Shown here: one piece after another, positions 27,302 to 36,336 of the stretch | Position numbering within the stretch: the first letter of the stretch is position 1 | Layout: each line of letters starts with the position of its first letter | NCBI RefSeq assembly: GCF_011319465.1 | Contig: NZ_RCMB01000018.1 | Location: forward strand, 62,001 to 126,000 | From: Candidatus Nitrosotalea sp. TS | GTDB taxonomy: Archaea > Thermoproteota > Nitrososphaeria > Nitrososphaerales > Nitrosopumilaceae | Direction of reading: 5' to 3' | DNA length: 64,000 bases | Position numbers and translations under genes: made by a program | The notes under the pieces: model-generated | The model's database searches: none | Seen by the model: the letters and a program-made list of their open reading frames with translations, nothing else | Told to the model about the DNA's origin: nothing

Positions 27302-28754
27302 TCAACTAGGTACCATGCTGGTCTTTGCGCCTATCTTTTTTCGCAAGCCAACTGCAAGAAAGACTGAGACAAGTGACAGCAGTGCCGCAGTCAGAAATAT
27401 CTGGTCGTATGCTTGTGCAGAAGGAAATGTGGCAGAAATATTTGGTATGGTACCACGGTACATCTGCTGGTACATCCCTGCAACTGAGGGTCCAAGCGAG
27501 TTTCCTACAAGCATCAGCAGCACAGACATGCCAAGGGAGACTCCCTCCACCTTTTGCGGCGATGACATGAGAATTATGTTAAAGCATCCAACTATGGCAA
27601 ATGACAACCCTACTGATATCACTGCAAGCGTTGCAGATATGGCATATTCTGTATAGTGGAATGCAAGTATGCCAAAAAACCCGACTGTACATATTATTGT
27701 GCCAAGCGCTGCCAGGTTGAGGTTTCCAATTCTTGCAAGGAAAAATCCTCCAGCGGCTGAGACCACAAGTGATACAATCATGAACGGCAGCTGGACCTCT
27801 GCCACTGCAATTACGTCTCCTCCAAAGCCTAACGGCTCTGGGCTGCGTACCAGTATTGGAATGGTCTGGTATACCATGAAAGTCGAGATTCCAACTATTA
27901 TCATTATAACATTTGACGGCAGGAGAATCTTGTCTGACAAAATCTTGAGATCAATTAATGGGTGTGGTGTTTGTTTTTCCAAGCTGCAAAAATTACCAGC
28001 GATACGGCAGAGCCTGCAAAAAATCCCAATGGCTCTAGGTTTCCTGATATGATATCCTGGAGAAAAGATATTCCCATCAGGAACATGACTACGGTACCTG
28101 ACAGTGCTATTGTTCCCTTGACATCTATTCCTGTACGCATCTTCCTGCTCTGTTTTCTTTACATTGATGAATTTTTTCATTATGAAAGCAAGTGCTATTG
28201 CAATTGGAAACACCGAGAAAAATGTTGCATGCCAGCCATAGTCTGAGATTATTTTTGCGCCTGCGATTAAGTCCAATTACAGAGCCGCCAAAAAATGTTG
28301 ATGTAAATATTCCCTGGGCTGTTCCAAGCTTTTGGACTGGAAAGATATCTCGCACTATGCCAAATGCAATTGGGAACATCGATATCCCAACGCCTTGGGC
28401 AATTCTTGCGCCAAGCAGAAAGGGCAGCGAGTTTGCAAATCCTCCTGCCAGGATTCCTGCTGAATATATCATCATCACAATTAGAAGTATTTTTTTTCTG
28501 CCATAGATGTCTGAGAGCTTGCCTGCAATTGGCGTCATTACTGCGCCTGATATGAGATATGAGGAGAGGATCCAAGATGATGTGTTGTATGATATGCCAA
28601 AATCTTTGATAAAATCAGGAATAGCTGGTAAGACCATTGTTTCGCCATACATTGTGGCAAGTGCCAGTCCGCAGATGATGGCAAGTGCAAGCCAGGCAGA
28701 AGATGGGACTTTATTCTCTGTGTTTTTGTCTGGCTCTTGATTATCCTCTTTCAT
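27302..28754 (-). CDS. MFS drug/proton antiporter (three frameshifts)
   Basis: 14-helix-type transporter, 483 aa when corrected. The first frame has AWLALAIICGLALATMYGE, SYLISGAVMTPIAGKLSDIY, GRKK (the MFS loop motif) and GARIAQGVGISMFPIAFGI. Breaks: one extra base near 28268 (restoring SVIGLIAGAKIISDYGW), one extra near 28140 (restoring TEQEEMRTGIDVKGTI) and one missing A in the T5/A5 run at 27974-27978 (restoring AAWKKQTPHPLIDLKIL). All are in or near short homopolymers. It resembles EmrB/QacA DHA2 pumps; the substrate is unknown. The downstream end overlaps no other gene. Confidence 0.82.
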
Positions 28755-28803
28755 TTTTGTTTCTCATTTGGTACGGTATAAACAGCTTTTCTATTCTTTT
28801 TGA

Positions 28804-29061
28804 TTAATATTTCTTGTAAATTTTTCCCCTATGGTCAGTTTCTACAACAAAGATTATCATCCTGCTTTGCTGCAAGTCCAATATCACTCTGTAATTTCCC
28901 ACACGCAGCCTAAAAAATGGCGAATTGGTCAATCTTGTCACTGCTCTAAATGGGTCTTCAACACAGGCTGACACTGAATCATAAATCTTCTGGGCATTTT
29001 TCTTGTCTATTCTTTCTAATTGTTTAATGGATTTCTCAGACCAGATAACTTCCCAAGTCAT
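28804..29061 (-). CDS. relE: RelE-family mRNA interferase toxin
   Basis: 85 aa. Classic RelE pattern: WEVIWSEKSIKQLERIDKKN (N-terminal helices), DPFRAVTRLTNSPFFRLRVG, NYRVILDLQ, MIIFVVETDHRGKIYKKY. The C-terminal basic/Tyr tail (HRGKIYKKY) matches catalytic Arg/Lys/Tyr residues of archaeal RelE enzymes that cleave mRNA in the ribosomal A site. Directly abuts the antitoxin gene (start at 29061, antitoxin stop at 29062). Confidence 0.88.
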   Translation of the reverse strand: MTWEVIWSEKSIKQLERIDKKNAQKIYDSVSACVEDPFRAVTRLTNSPFFRLRVGNYRVILDLQQSRMIIFVVETDHRGKIYKKY

Positions 29062-29295
29062 CTACTTTAATCCTAATTTCCTTTTCACCTGATCTGATGT
29101 ATATACGCGCCCTGCCTTGATGTCTGCAATGCCTTCCTCGATATTTTTGATTACCTCATCGCTTAGTACATCATCTTGCTGGGTAATTTTTAGTAGTCGA
29201 GCAATGACGGTCTCGTAGGTTTCTCCAGGGTGGTTCATTTGTTTTCTGAGATCATTTTTGAGCTTTTTAGAAAGCTTGATCGTGCTTTGTTCCAT
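29062..29295 (-). CDS. RelB-like antitoxin
   Basis: 77 aa. It reads MEQSTIKLSKKLKNDLRKQM, NHPGETYETVIARLLKITQQ, with a later NIEEGIADIKAGRVYTSDQV. The N-terminal half resembles a ribbon-helix-helix DNA-binding domain; the C-terminal half would wrap the toxin. It starts inside the first of two 20-bp direct repeats that serve as operator. Stop is immediately before the toxin ATG, so translation is coupled. Confidence 0.82.
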   Translation of the reverse strand: MEQSTIKLSKKLKNDLRKQMNHPGETYETVIARLLKITQQDDVLSDEVIKNIEEGIADIKAGRVYTSDQVKRKLGLK

Positions 29296-29332
29296 GGTAT
29301 ACTACAGTATATCATGGTATATTACAGTATAA
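29293..29332. promoter_or_regulatory. Tandem 20-bp operator of the relBE-like module
   Basis: Two direct copies: CATGGTATACTACAGTATAT (29293-29312) and CATGGTATATTACAGTATAA (29313-29332), 18 of 20 identical. Each holds an inverted repeat ATACT-AC-AGTAT (second copy imperfect). The first overlaps the antitoxin start codon. Typical of autorepression by an antitoxin RHH dimer pair. Confidence 0.7.
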
Positions 29333-29436
29333 AAATGGATCTCCATTCAAATTAAGAGTTTATGCAAAAAATGCAATGGCTTGTCTGTTTCATTTTTTGC
29401 AGGCATGAGACGAAATAAGGGTTAGCAGGAGCTGAT

Positions 29437-29578
29437 TTATCTTTCTCGGAGAAATTCTGCGTGTTCCTTTTTAGTCACTTTAACGTAGTATATGTAGGCA
29501 GACGGGAAGATCTCCTGTGCGGACTTGCGTCCAACACCATGTGAACCTGTTTGCCTTGGGTTTCGGTCTCTTGATGAA
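29437..29578 (-). pseudogene. Possible gene fragment
   Basis: An open minus-strand frame of about 46 codons without an ATG encodes QTGSHGVGRKSAQEIFPSA and YIYYVKVTKKEHAEFLRER before the stop at 29437. The amino-acid composition looks coding. It may be the 3' remnant of a lost gene or an interrupted one; the upstream frame is closed by a stop. The region 29333-29436 holds nothing I can support. Confidence 0.3.
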
Positions 29579-29695
29579 TATCAAACCTGATCCTTATCTA
29601 GATCAATTTTGTAGAAATCGATCACGATTACCATAGACAGGGACGATTCTGGAACAAGCCAAGTAAAGGCGTTTGTTACCGACTTTGCAGGCGCC

Positions 29696-30355
29696 ATGGG
29701 TTACTGTGAATTTCAGATACCGTTTTTCATTGAAGGTGTAAAGGTGGAGACTGCCCAGATGGCAGTTGGTACAGAATTCCATGAGCATGCAGAGAAGATG
29801 GAGCGTGAGATTGCTGTTGTAGTACCATTGACAAAGACCGAGCTTGAGGACAAGAAGGCTGATCTTAATTTCATTCGGGAGGACATACAGACTTCATTTA
29901 TTTTGGAATTCGAGTTGATGCACGGTAAAGCAAGACTGGAACTGCTTGGAAGAGCTGATAAGGTGATGCGCCAAAAAGAGACCCTAATAATTTCTGATGA
30001 CAAGCACACGTACAATCCTTCCCGTCATGATTTCATGAAGAAGCCTTACGATAACCAGTTGCTCCAGGTGCTAGCCTACCTTCATTCAATGTACTATCTT
30101 GGGGATTCGGTTGGCTGGGCTGAGATTCCGCATGAGAAAAAGGCGTACCAAGTAAACATCATAGACAGCAAGACTGGGTCAGTTTACAAAACGTATGAAA
30201 ATGTTGTAGGCAGTAAAGATGCTGAATTGCTTTTTGGCAATGCCTTGAGGTTTACACAAAAGTGTTTGCAGTGGGATGAATTGGTGCATCATAACAGCAA
30301 GGCAAGGTGCAAGTCATGCGGATATTTTGATGATTGTTCCAAGGCGCTAAGATAG
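29696..30355 (+). CDS. Orphan Cas4-like PD-(D/E)XK nuclease with Fe-S cysteines
   Basis: 219 aa from the ATG at 29696. One N-terminal Cys (MGYCEFQIPFF) and three C-terminal ones (ARCKSCGYFDDCSKAL) make the four-Cys iron-sulphur signature of the Cas4/RecB-like family. Nuclease motifs: GTEFHEHAEKM, GRADKV (Asp), IISDDKHTYN (D-x-K) and the QxxxY helix QLLQVLAYLH. The frame stays open upstream to 29615 with family-like residues (KAFVTDFAGA) but no ATG; a frame break after an ATG at 29574 may hide a longer N-terminus. No CRISPR array or other cas gene is in the window, so a DNA-repair or defence role is more likely. Confidence 0.78.
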   Translation: MGYCEFQIPFFIEGVKVETAQMAVGTEFHEHAEKMEREIAVVVPLTKTELEDKKADLNFIREDIQTSFILEFELMHGKARLELLGRADKVMRQKETLIISDDKHTYNPSRHDFMKKPYDNQLLQVLAYLHSMYYLGDSVGWAEIPHEKKAYQVNIIDSKTGSVYKTYENVVGSKDAELLFGNALRFTQKCLQWDELVHHNSKARCKSCGYFDDCSKALR

Positions 30356-30464
30356 AATCAACTTGTACTAATAATGAGATCAGCGTTATAGTTTGATTAG
30401 ATAATAGAATTCTAGCAATATGAAGAACCATATTACTTAAAAATTAATAAACTTCCATGTAGCA

Positions 30465-30719
30465 ATGGGACAAGAATTTGGCGATGAAGATGATTTTTGC
30501 CATTATGAAGATGAAGAATTAGCATGGGAGAATTATCCTTCATTTAATGAAATAATGTCAGATCAAAATTCTACTTTGTTAATTGCATTAAGCTACCGTG
30601 ACGACGCTGAAAAAGCAGTATATGTGATGAAAAAATGGACAGAAAACCATTTTCCTAATTCAGTATTAATTAAAGATAAGTATGAAAATAAATTTCTAAA
30701 AATAATAACAGATAAGTAA
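30465..30719 (+). CDS. Small acidic protein of unknown function
   Basis: 84 aa, acidic at the start (GDEDDFCHYEDEELAWENYP), then a compact alpha/beta pattern: STLLIALSYRDDAEKAVYVM, KKWTENHFPNSVLIKD and KYENKFLKIITDK. The base composition is AT-richer than its neighbours and codons favour A/T, hinting at recent acquisition. A TATA-like AT-rich leader precedes the ATG. Not recognised. Confidence 0.5.
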   Translation: MGQEFGDEDDFCHYEDEELAWENYPSFNEIMSDQNSTLLIALSYRDDAEKAVYVMKKWTENHFPNSVLIKDKYENKFLKIITDK

Positions 30720-30795
30720 ATTTCATTTCAGATTTTAATTTCATTTCAAAAAATAATTTACAAAAATATATCATAAAATTTTTTTAATTGAAAAA

Positions 30796-31857
30796 TTAAA
30801 CAACAACCAATTCTTTTGTAAACTTGTGCATTACATCAGGCTTTGCACCAACAATCAACGAATCCTCGATTCGCACGCCAAATTTTCCTGGCAGATAAAT
30901 TCCAGGCTCTACTGTTATTGCCATATTCTTTGACAATATGGCCTTGCTTGATGGCCCAAGATTTGGAAGCTCATGCACCTCAAGGCCAATTCCATGACCT
31001 GTAGAATGAATGAAATATTTTCCATATCCTTTTTTTGATATGATTTTTCGGCATGCATCATCAACTGACTTGCAGGAAACACCGGGTCGCACGGCCCTAA
31101 GACCGGCTTCTTGCGATGTTTTTACAATACCATATACTTTCTTTGCCTCTGCAGATATCCTGCCAAGACCAAATGTTCTGGTTGCATCAGAGACATACCC
31201 CTTGTGGCGTAACGTAAGGTCTGCCACAATCATGTCTCCGTCCTGGAATTTGCGCTCTGTCACCTGTGCATGTGGCAGTGCACTGTTTGGCCCACCTGCA
31301 ATAATTAACGGCTGTAACGTAGACTTGTATCCTGTTGCAAATGCACCGCGCTCCATCGCATACGACATCAAAATGCTCTGGAGCTCCATCTCTGACATGC
31401 CTATCTTGATCTCGTCCACGCAGAGCTCATACATCCCGTCAAGTATCGACGAACATTTTTTCAGGATATCAATCTCGCTAGAATCCTTCACCTGGCGTGC
31501 CTGGTAAAAAGGCTCAGTCGACGACTTTACCCTTGGAAGGCTCTTTTTGAGCGATAATACCATGTCATAGTTGTTGGTATCAGTGCAGATCTTCCTATTT
31601 TTTACAGCATCAATCAAAGTAGAGATAGACCCACGGCCGCGCTCTGACTTTACCACCCTGCAGTTTACCGACTCTTCCTTTGCACGACCCACCTCAAGCT
31701 CTGGTGCAATGATAGTAGCACCGCTCTTGTCTAGTATCCCTATGGCTTCTCCCCAAAAACCAGTCATGTAATAGAGATTCTCAGGTTCAAAGGCAACAAG
31801 TGCATCACATTCTAGTTTATTGCAAAATTTTAAGAGATTCTTTCTGCGGCTCTGCAT
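30796..31857 (-). CDS. M24-family metallopeptidase (Xaa-Pro dipeptidase/aminopeptidase)
   Basis: 353 aa, creatinase/prolidase type. N-terminal domain (residues 1-115) with YYMTGFWGEAIGILDKSG; the C-terminal pita-bread domain has metal ligands: Asp in MIVADLTLRHKGYVSDATR (two), His in HSTGHGIGLEVHELP, Glu in ITVEPGIYLP and Glu in GVRIEDSLIV. Cleaves peptides with Pro in the second position; a dimeric two-metal (Co or Mn) enzyme. Monocistronic, divergent from the PP-loop gene. Confidence 0.93.
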   Translation of the reverse strand: MQSRRKNLLKFCNKLECDALVAFEPENLYYMTGFWGEAIGILDKSGATIIAPELEVGRAKEESVNCRVVKSERGRGSISTLIDAVKNRKICTDTNNYDMVLSLKKSLPRVKSSTEPFYQARQVKDSSEIDILKKCSSILDGMYELCVDEIKIGMSEMELQSILMSYAMERGAFATGYKSTLQPLIIAGGPNSALPHAQVTERKFQDGDMIVADLTLRHKGYVSDATRTFGLGRISAEAKKVYGIVKTSQEAGLRAVRPGVSCKSVDDACRKIISKKGYGKYFIHSTGHGIGLEVHELPNLGPSSKAILSKNMAITVEPGIYLPGKFGVRIEDSLIVGAKPDVMHKFTKELVVV

Positions 31858-31940
31858 CGTTCCAGATCTGGTGCAATCTCCATTTATGTTTGGTGGAAAA
31901 GACAGTACCTTTAGATAATGGAAGTCAGAGTTTTGGTTTT

Positions 31941-32946
31941 GTGGAAGACAAGAAAAAAGTTGTTGCGTTGTTATCAGGCGGACTGGACAGCAGGCTAGCT
32001 GTAAAAATGATGCAAAACCAGGGCTTTGATGTTACAGCTGTTGCAATAAAGACTCCGTTTTGTGATTTTGATTGTGGAAGAGGATGCGGTTTTGAAATTC
32101 GGGGAACTGCCGACATGCTGGGAGTCGATCTAAAAACAGTATATCTTGGAGACGAATACATCGAGATGCTAAAGCACCCAAAGCACGGATTTGGTTCCGG
32201 AATGAATCCATGCATTGACTGTCGTGCAATGATGTTCAAAGCTGGAAAACAAGTGATGGACGATATCGGTGCAGAGTTTATCATTTCAGGCGAAGTACTG
32301 GGACAGCGACCAATGTCACAGCATGGCCCGGCATTGCGAACAATAGAAAAAGAATCAGGACTTGAAGGAAAAATTGTAAGGCCGCTCTCTGGTGCACTAT
32401 TGCCAAAGACAGAACCATGAAGAGAGGGGAATCATAAAAGAGAGAAATCTTGGCATGATTCGCGGACGAACAAGAAAGGAACAGTTGAAGATGGCAGAAG
32501 AATTTGGTTTTGTTGATCCGCCAAATGCAGGAGGAGGCTGTCTGCTTACCGATCCAAGATTTGCAATCAGAGCAAAAGATCTTTTCCGACATAAAGAAAC
32601 CCCGACTACAAATGATATTGATCTACTAAAGATTGGAAGACATTTCCGATTTGATGATACCACAAAATTAATTGTTGGAAGAAACAAGGACGAAAATGAG
32701 ATGCTAAAGGCACTTGCGTTACCAGGGGACACACTGTTTGAGACAAAAGATCACATGGGACCAATCTCGCTTTTGCGCGGAGACGATTCCCAAAATAATC
32801 TAAAGGTATCATCAGACATTACATTCCGATATTCTGATGCACCAAAGGGCTCTACAGGTACCATGATGATACAAAAAAATGACACCCACTCTGAAATTCC
32901 AGCAGGTGCCATATCAGAGCAAGACTATCTCAAATTCATGATCTAG
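31941..32946 (+). CDS. PP-loop ATPase, MnmA/ThiI-like tRNA thiolase with NFACT-R-like domain (frameshifted)
   Basis: ATP-pyrophosphatase likely adenylating tRNA for thiolation. From GTG 31941: KKKVVALLSGGLDSRLAVK (PP-loop SGGLDS), then a Cys-rich stretch TPFCDFDCGRGCGFE, CIDCRAMMFKAG and ISGEVLGQRPMSQH. One extra T near 32418 stops the frame after KTEP; without it, EERGIIKERNLGMIRGRTRK continues. The C-terminal part, GRHFRFDDTTKLIVGRNKDE, resembles the NFACT-R (DUF814) RNA-binding domain. Corrected 334 aa. The family is conserved in archaea and often labelled tRNA 4-thiouridine or 2-thiouridine synthase; the exact base is unproven. Confidence 0.78.
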
Positions 32947-32991
32947 TCAAATCAACCTAGTCTGTGAATTGCAATTGACTGCAAAGACTTT

Positions 32992-33298
32992 TTGAGGGAG
33001 GTAGATCCATACCAATTAGATGCAGACACACAAGACCCCGACCTATCTCAAGGCAATTACGCTTCGAGACTCAAGCGACATCCATACTGTAAAGGAGGAT
33101 ATCAAAAAGGGCATGATCTTGGTTCTGCGTGTTACCCCGCTTGCACAAAAAAATGTAGACGAGCTAAGAAAAGTGGTGGAAGAAATTTACAGTATTGCAA
33201 AGACGCAGGATGCAGACATTGCAAGGCTTGGAGAGGAAAGAATTATTGTCACACCATCTGGCGTCAAGATCTGGAAAGCAGAATACGATCTAAAATAA
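32992..33298 (+). CDS. sepF: Archaeal SepF, cell-division FtsZ anchor (frameshifted)
   Basis: SepF links FtsZ to the membrane in archaea that divide with FtsZ. The core domain reads TYLKAITLRDSSDIHTVKED, IKKGMILVLRVTPLAQKNVD and ends GEERIIVTPSGVKIWKAEYD. An extra base near 33040 separates it from its N-terminus, LREVDPYQLDADTQDP, which continues directly as TYLKAI when repaired. Upstream codons from 32968 (IAIDCKDF) are open without ATG, so the true start and amphipathic membrane helix may lie there. Alternatively a short form starts at ATG 33020. Confidence 0.82.
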
Positions 33299-33362
33299 TC
33301 AGTTACAACATTGCCATTAAATCGGCTTTATGGCTTGTAAATATATGAAAATTGTTTAGAAA

Positions 33363-33899
33363 TTAGTCATCAGTAGCAAGATCATCTAAAAGTTTAGAGT
33401 ATTTCTCGATAAGCTCATCTGTGATTTTCTTATCTTTTGGGCTCATAATGGTTTGATTCTTTTTGAAATATAAAAAGACATCTGTTTCATAATGTTTTGG
33501 TTTAAGGTTTTGGTTTAAGGTTTTGTGTTGTTTCTTGATCTCACTTAACATACCTCTTAACTCCAAATTCTCGTCGTCCGGATCAATCTGTAATTCATAT
33601 CCGTTATCATACAGAAATTTACTTGCAGCGATAATTCCAGTTCTTCTATTACCATCAAAGAATGTTTGAGCCCATGGAATAACAGCCATTACACAAGCTG
33701 CTTTTTCAATCAAATCATCTTTTCTATTCCCAGAATTACCCACACTGTTTACTTTCGGAATTACAAGCTCAATATTTTTAGTAGTCTCAATGTATACCTT
33801 GACTTTCTTTATTTTTTCATGTCTTTTGAGAATTTTCTTATTTATATCAATTAAATATTGATTATCAAGATTCATTATTATCTCATTGTTTGATGCCAT
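33363..33899 (-). CDS. Doc/Fic-domain protein with degenerate catalytic motif
   Basis: 178 aa. The Fic/Doc core reads VIPWAQTFFDGNRRTGIIAA, where the canonical H-x-F-x-D/N-G-N-K/G-R has Gln in the place of catalytic His. The Gly-Asn-x-Arg phosphate anchor is kept, so nucleotide binding may survive without AMPylation or phosphorylation activity. A basic/acidic helical tail follows. Third gene of a minus-strand cassette HTH-nucleotidyltransferase-Doc, 12 bp after its partner. Role inferred: toxin derivative or regulator. Confidence 0.75.
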   Translation of the reverse strand: MASNNEIIMNLDNQYLIDINKKILKRHEKIKKVKVYIETTKNIELVIPKVNSVGNSGNRKDDLIEKAACVMAVIPWAQTFFDGNRRTGIIAASKFLYDNGYELQIDPDDENLELRGMLSEIKKQHKTLNQNLKPKHYETDVFLYFKKNQTIMSPKDKKITDELIEKYSKLLDDLATDD

Positions 33900-33911
33900 A
33901 CAATATTTCCC

Positions 33912-34319
33912 TTAGGCCCTTCCTTGTCTAATAGCTCGCTTAAGTTCATACTCGTCTCCTGCGATCATGATTACAGGGGTCTTTGAAATTTCTTTTATCA
34001 GAGGTATCTCCTTTTCCACCTTTTCCAAGAACTCCTTTTCGGTCCACAGTATGAAATTTATTTCACGCCCTATTCTCTTTTCTGTTTTTAAAATAGATCG
34101 CAGGGCATCATCCTCATTTACATCTCCTATTATGAGCATGTCTACATCGCTTGTCGATGTTTCAGAGCCTTTTGCAAATGAGCCAAAAATAAAGGCAAAT
34201 TTGATCTTTTGTGTATCAAGGTCTTTCATTATGGCCTGTCCTATGCTTTCAGTTTTTAGGAAAATCCTTTTGAGATCTTCAGCTATGGGAGATTTTGTCC
34301 GTATCTTGTAGAGCATCAT
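33912..34319 (-). CDS. MNT-type nucleotidyltransferase
   Basis: 135 aa minimal nucleotidyltransferase. The signature is FAFIFGSFAKGSETSTSDVD (GS-x-AKG-x(n)-D-x-D), with a third acidic position near REINFILWTEKEFLEKVE. In HEPN/MNT systems such proteins modify or neutralise a toxin; here no HEPN protein follows, instead a Doc-like protein does. Overlaps the upstream HTH gene by 4 bp (ATGA). Confidence 0.85.
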   Translation of the reverse strand: MMLYKIRTKSPIAEDLKRIFLKTESIGQAIMKDLDTQKIKFAFIFGSFAKGSETSTSDVDMLIIGDVNEDDALRSILKTEKRIGREINFILWTEKEFLEKVEKEIPLIKEISKTPVIMIAGDEYELKRAIRQGRA

Positions 34320-34504
34320 GTTTCCTTTTTTCTGCTGTCAAGAAGACCTAGCGATTCCAGATTTTTGAGTTCTTTTTGTACGTATATTGGAGTGGCATTT
34401 ACAATTCTTGCCAGTCCACGTATGTGATACTCATTTCCCGGGTTGAGCAAAAACTCTTCAAGTATGTTTACTCGTGTAGTTGAGGTGAAAAGCCTCTCTA
34501 ACAT
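34316..34504 (-). CDS. Small winged-HTH regulator of the MNT-Doc cassette
   Basis: 62 aa from the ATG at 34504 (an open frame to 34552 adds unlikely residues). It reads MLERLFTSTTRVNILEEFLL, NPGNEYHIRGLARIVNATPI, then VQKELKNLESLGLLDSRKKE, a compact winged HTH like those that precede archaeal nucleotidyltransferases. A perfect 16-bp palindrome sits just upstream, so it is probably autoregulated. Confidence 0.8.
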   Translation of the reverse strand: MLERLFTSTTRVNILEEFLLNPGNEYHIRGLARIVNATPIYVQKELKNLESLGLLDSRKKET

Positions 34505-34515
34505 GTATATAAAAC

Positions 34516-34531
34516 ATATACAATTGTATAT
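34516..34531. promoter_or_regulatory. 16-bp palindromic operator
   Basis: ATATACAATTGTATAT is a perfect 16-bp palindrome 12 bp before the HTH start codon at 34504, inside AT-rich promoter DNA that also holds TATA-like sequence. Likely operator for the small HTH protein. Confidence 0.6.
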
Positions 34532-34592
34532 AAATAGTTTACATCCTCGCATCAGGAAATTGCTAGCTCATTTCAAGTCCTTTGTAGAAAAA

Positions 34593-36215
34593 TCAGTTCT
34601 TGTCTTCTTTTTTGGTACCATGATTCTTTGAAATATTCTCGCTGATAAGATGCGATATCCGCGGAGGATCTTTTCCGATGTGAAATGATCTTGCATGCTC
34701 TTCTATTGCCATATCTGATTTTGTGATTCGTTCATGCTGGCGCAAGTGTTCAGTCCAGGATTCTGAGGTAAACATCATGACATAGCGGCTTGGATTTTCA
34801 ACGTCATGGTACAGTTCCCAATTGATTGCACCATCTCGCAGCATCATGGAACGCACATCACTCATTGCAGATTCAAATTCCTGTGAGCGTGCTGGATCTA
34901 TGAAATATTCCATCTCTACCAATACAGATCCCTCCGCGTGGTCATCAATGTCAATCATTGTTTGAGGCATGATCCAATGCATCGATGGTGTAAGATCCAC
35001 ATCTGAGAGCGGCTTTAGCTTGTAGCGAGTTGATGTGACAAGGCCAATTACCATTCCAATTGATGCGGCAAGCAATGCAGTTTGAATTCCCCAGATCTCT
35101 GCAACAATTCCCCATACTATACTTCCAAATGCCACCCCTCCCCAGTACATCATCTGGTGAACCGAGACCACACGTGTTTTTACCCATGATGATACGGAAT
35201 TGTACGCAACAAAGTTCAGACTCGATGTCATGACAATCAATGCAGTGCCGACTGCAAATACTCCAACAAATAATGTAATGATTCCATGCAGGAGAGATAT
35301 GGCAGCCATTGCAGCAGCATACAAAATTGTTGCACTTGCCACGCGCTTTTCCATTGACATTTTTATCCGTGGAACTATAACCAGACCGCTTACCAGTCCT
35401 CCTATACCAAACGCGCCAACCAGAATTCCAAAAAGAACAGAGTTGGAGCCTGCCTCGTTGCGGGCAAGCAACGGCAAGAGCGATACCAATGCGCTGCCGC
35501 AAATTGTCAATGCAAAGTCTCGTACCAAGAGTGCGCGCACGTGCAATGAATGGCGCATGTACTGCAGTCCTGCACGAATTGCCCCAATTACCTGCTCAGG
35601 AGGAAGAAGATTGCGCTCAGACGGCCTGCGCCACTTGTGTAAAAAGACAATGATCCCAACATAGGAGAGCGCATTTAGCATAAACACGGCTCCGGGTCCC
35701 GCTGCTGCAACCACCAGCCCGCCAATAAGGGGACCGATTGCAAGCCCTATGTAAATTGCCACGCTAAACAGAGTCAGTGCGGCAAGGGCTTTTTTCTTTG
35801 GCACAATCTCAGTCTGGATTACGATATTTACAGGAAGGCTCATTGCATTTCCCATGCCAAGCAATAAGGTAAACACAAGAAGAATTGATGATGTTGTAAA
35901 GCCTCCAAAGGTGAGAAGCGTCAATATTGCAGCTACTGCAAGCGAGAAATATTGCGTGGCAAGGAATAGCTTGCGCCTGTCAACTATATCTGCAAGGGCT
36001 CCAGCCGGAAGTGCAAGCAGAAATATCGACAGGCTTGTCATCACTTGTAAAAGCGATACGACAAAAGGGGAGATGGCAAGCGATGTCATAAGCCAGCCAG
36101 AACCGACAGTCTGCATGGCAGCACCAATGTCTGATGCAAACATTGTGACCCATAGAAATCGGTACAGGGTGTTTTTCAGGGGGCTGTCTGACGCAGCATT
36201 TGTACTGCCGCTCAC
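34593..36215 (-). CDS. MFS transporter with C-terminal ABM-like domain
   Basis: 540 aa. About 12 helices (residues 15-410) of the MFS_3/enterobactin-exporter (EntS-like) group, for example SLSIFLLALPAGALADIVDR followed by RKLFLA. The C-terminal 110 residues form a separate domain, VLVEMEYFIDPARSQEFESA ... INWELYHDVENPSRYVMMF, resembling the dimeric ferredoxin-like antibiotic-biosynthesis-monooxygenase (ABM) fold. The fusion is a known family layout, and the cargo is unknown. Start GTG at 36215. Confidence 0.85.
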   Translation of the reverse strand: MSGSTNAASDSPLKNTLYRFLWVTMFASDIGAAMQTVGSGWLMTSLAISPFVVSLLQVMTSLSIFLLALPAGALADIVDRRKLFLATQYFSLAVAAILTLLTFGGFTTSSILLVFTLLLGMGNAMSLPVNIVIQTEIVPKKKALAALTLFSVAIYIGLAIGPLIGGLVVAAAGPGAVFMLNALSYVGIIVFLHKWRRPSERNLLPPEQVIGAIRAGLQYMRHSLHVRALLVRDFALTICGSALVSLLPLLARNEAGSNSVLFGILVGAFGIGGLVSGLVIVPRIKMSMEKRVASATILYAAAMAAISLLHGIITLFVGVFAVGTALIVMTSSLNFVAYNSVSSWVKTRVVSVHQMMYWGGVAFGSIVWGIVAEIWGIQTALLAASIGMVIGLVTSTRYKLKPLSDVDLTPSMHWIMPQTMIDIDDHAEGSVLVEMEYFIDPARSQEFESAMSDVRSMMLRDGAINWELYHDVENPSRYVMMFTSESWTEHLRQHERITKSDMAIEEHARSFHIGKDPPRISHLISENISKNHGTKKEDKN

Positions 36216-36336
36216 ACGGTACCACGCATAGACAGTATCTTGTCAATCAAATGTATAAATTGGCTGATTCCAGTTTTTTTCATTTCAATCATATCCCATT
36301 GGAAAATAGTCACCTTGTTTTTTCCAAAAATTATCT

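Noticed and set aside
23894-34620. Repeated GGTACCATG words as a shared regulatory motif
   Set aside because: They occur in unrelated contexts, including inside coding sequence, and lack a constant distance to starts.
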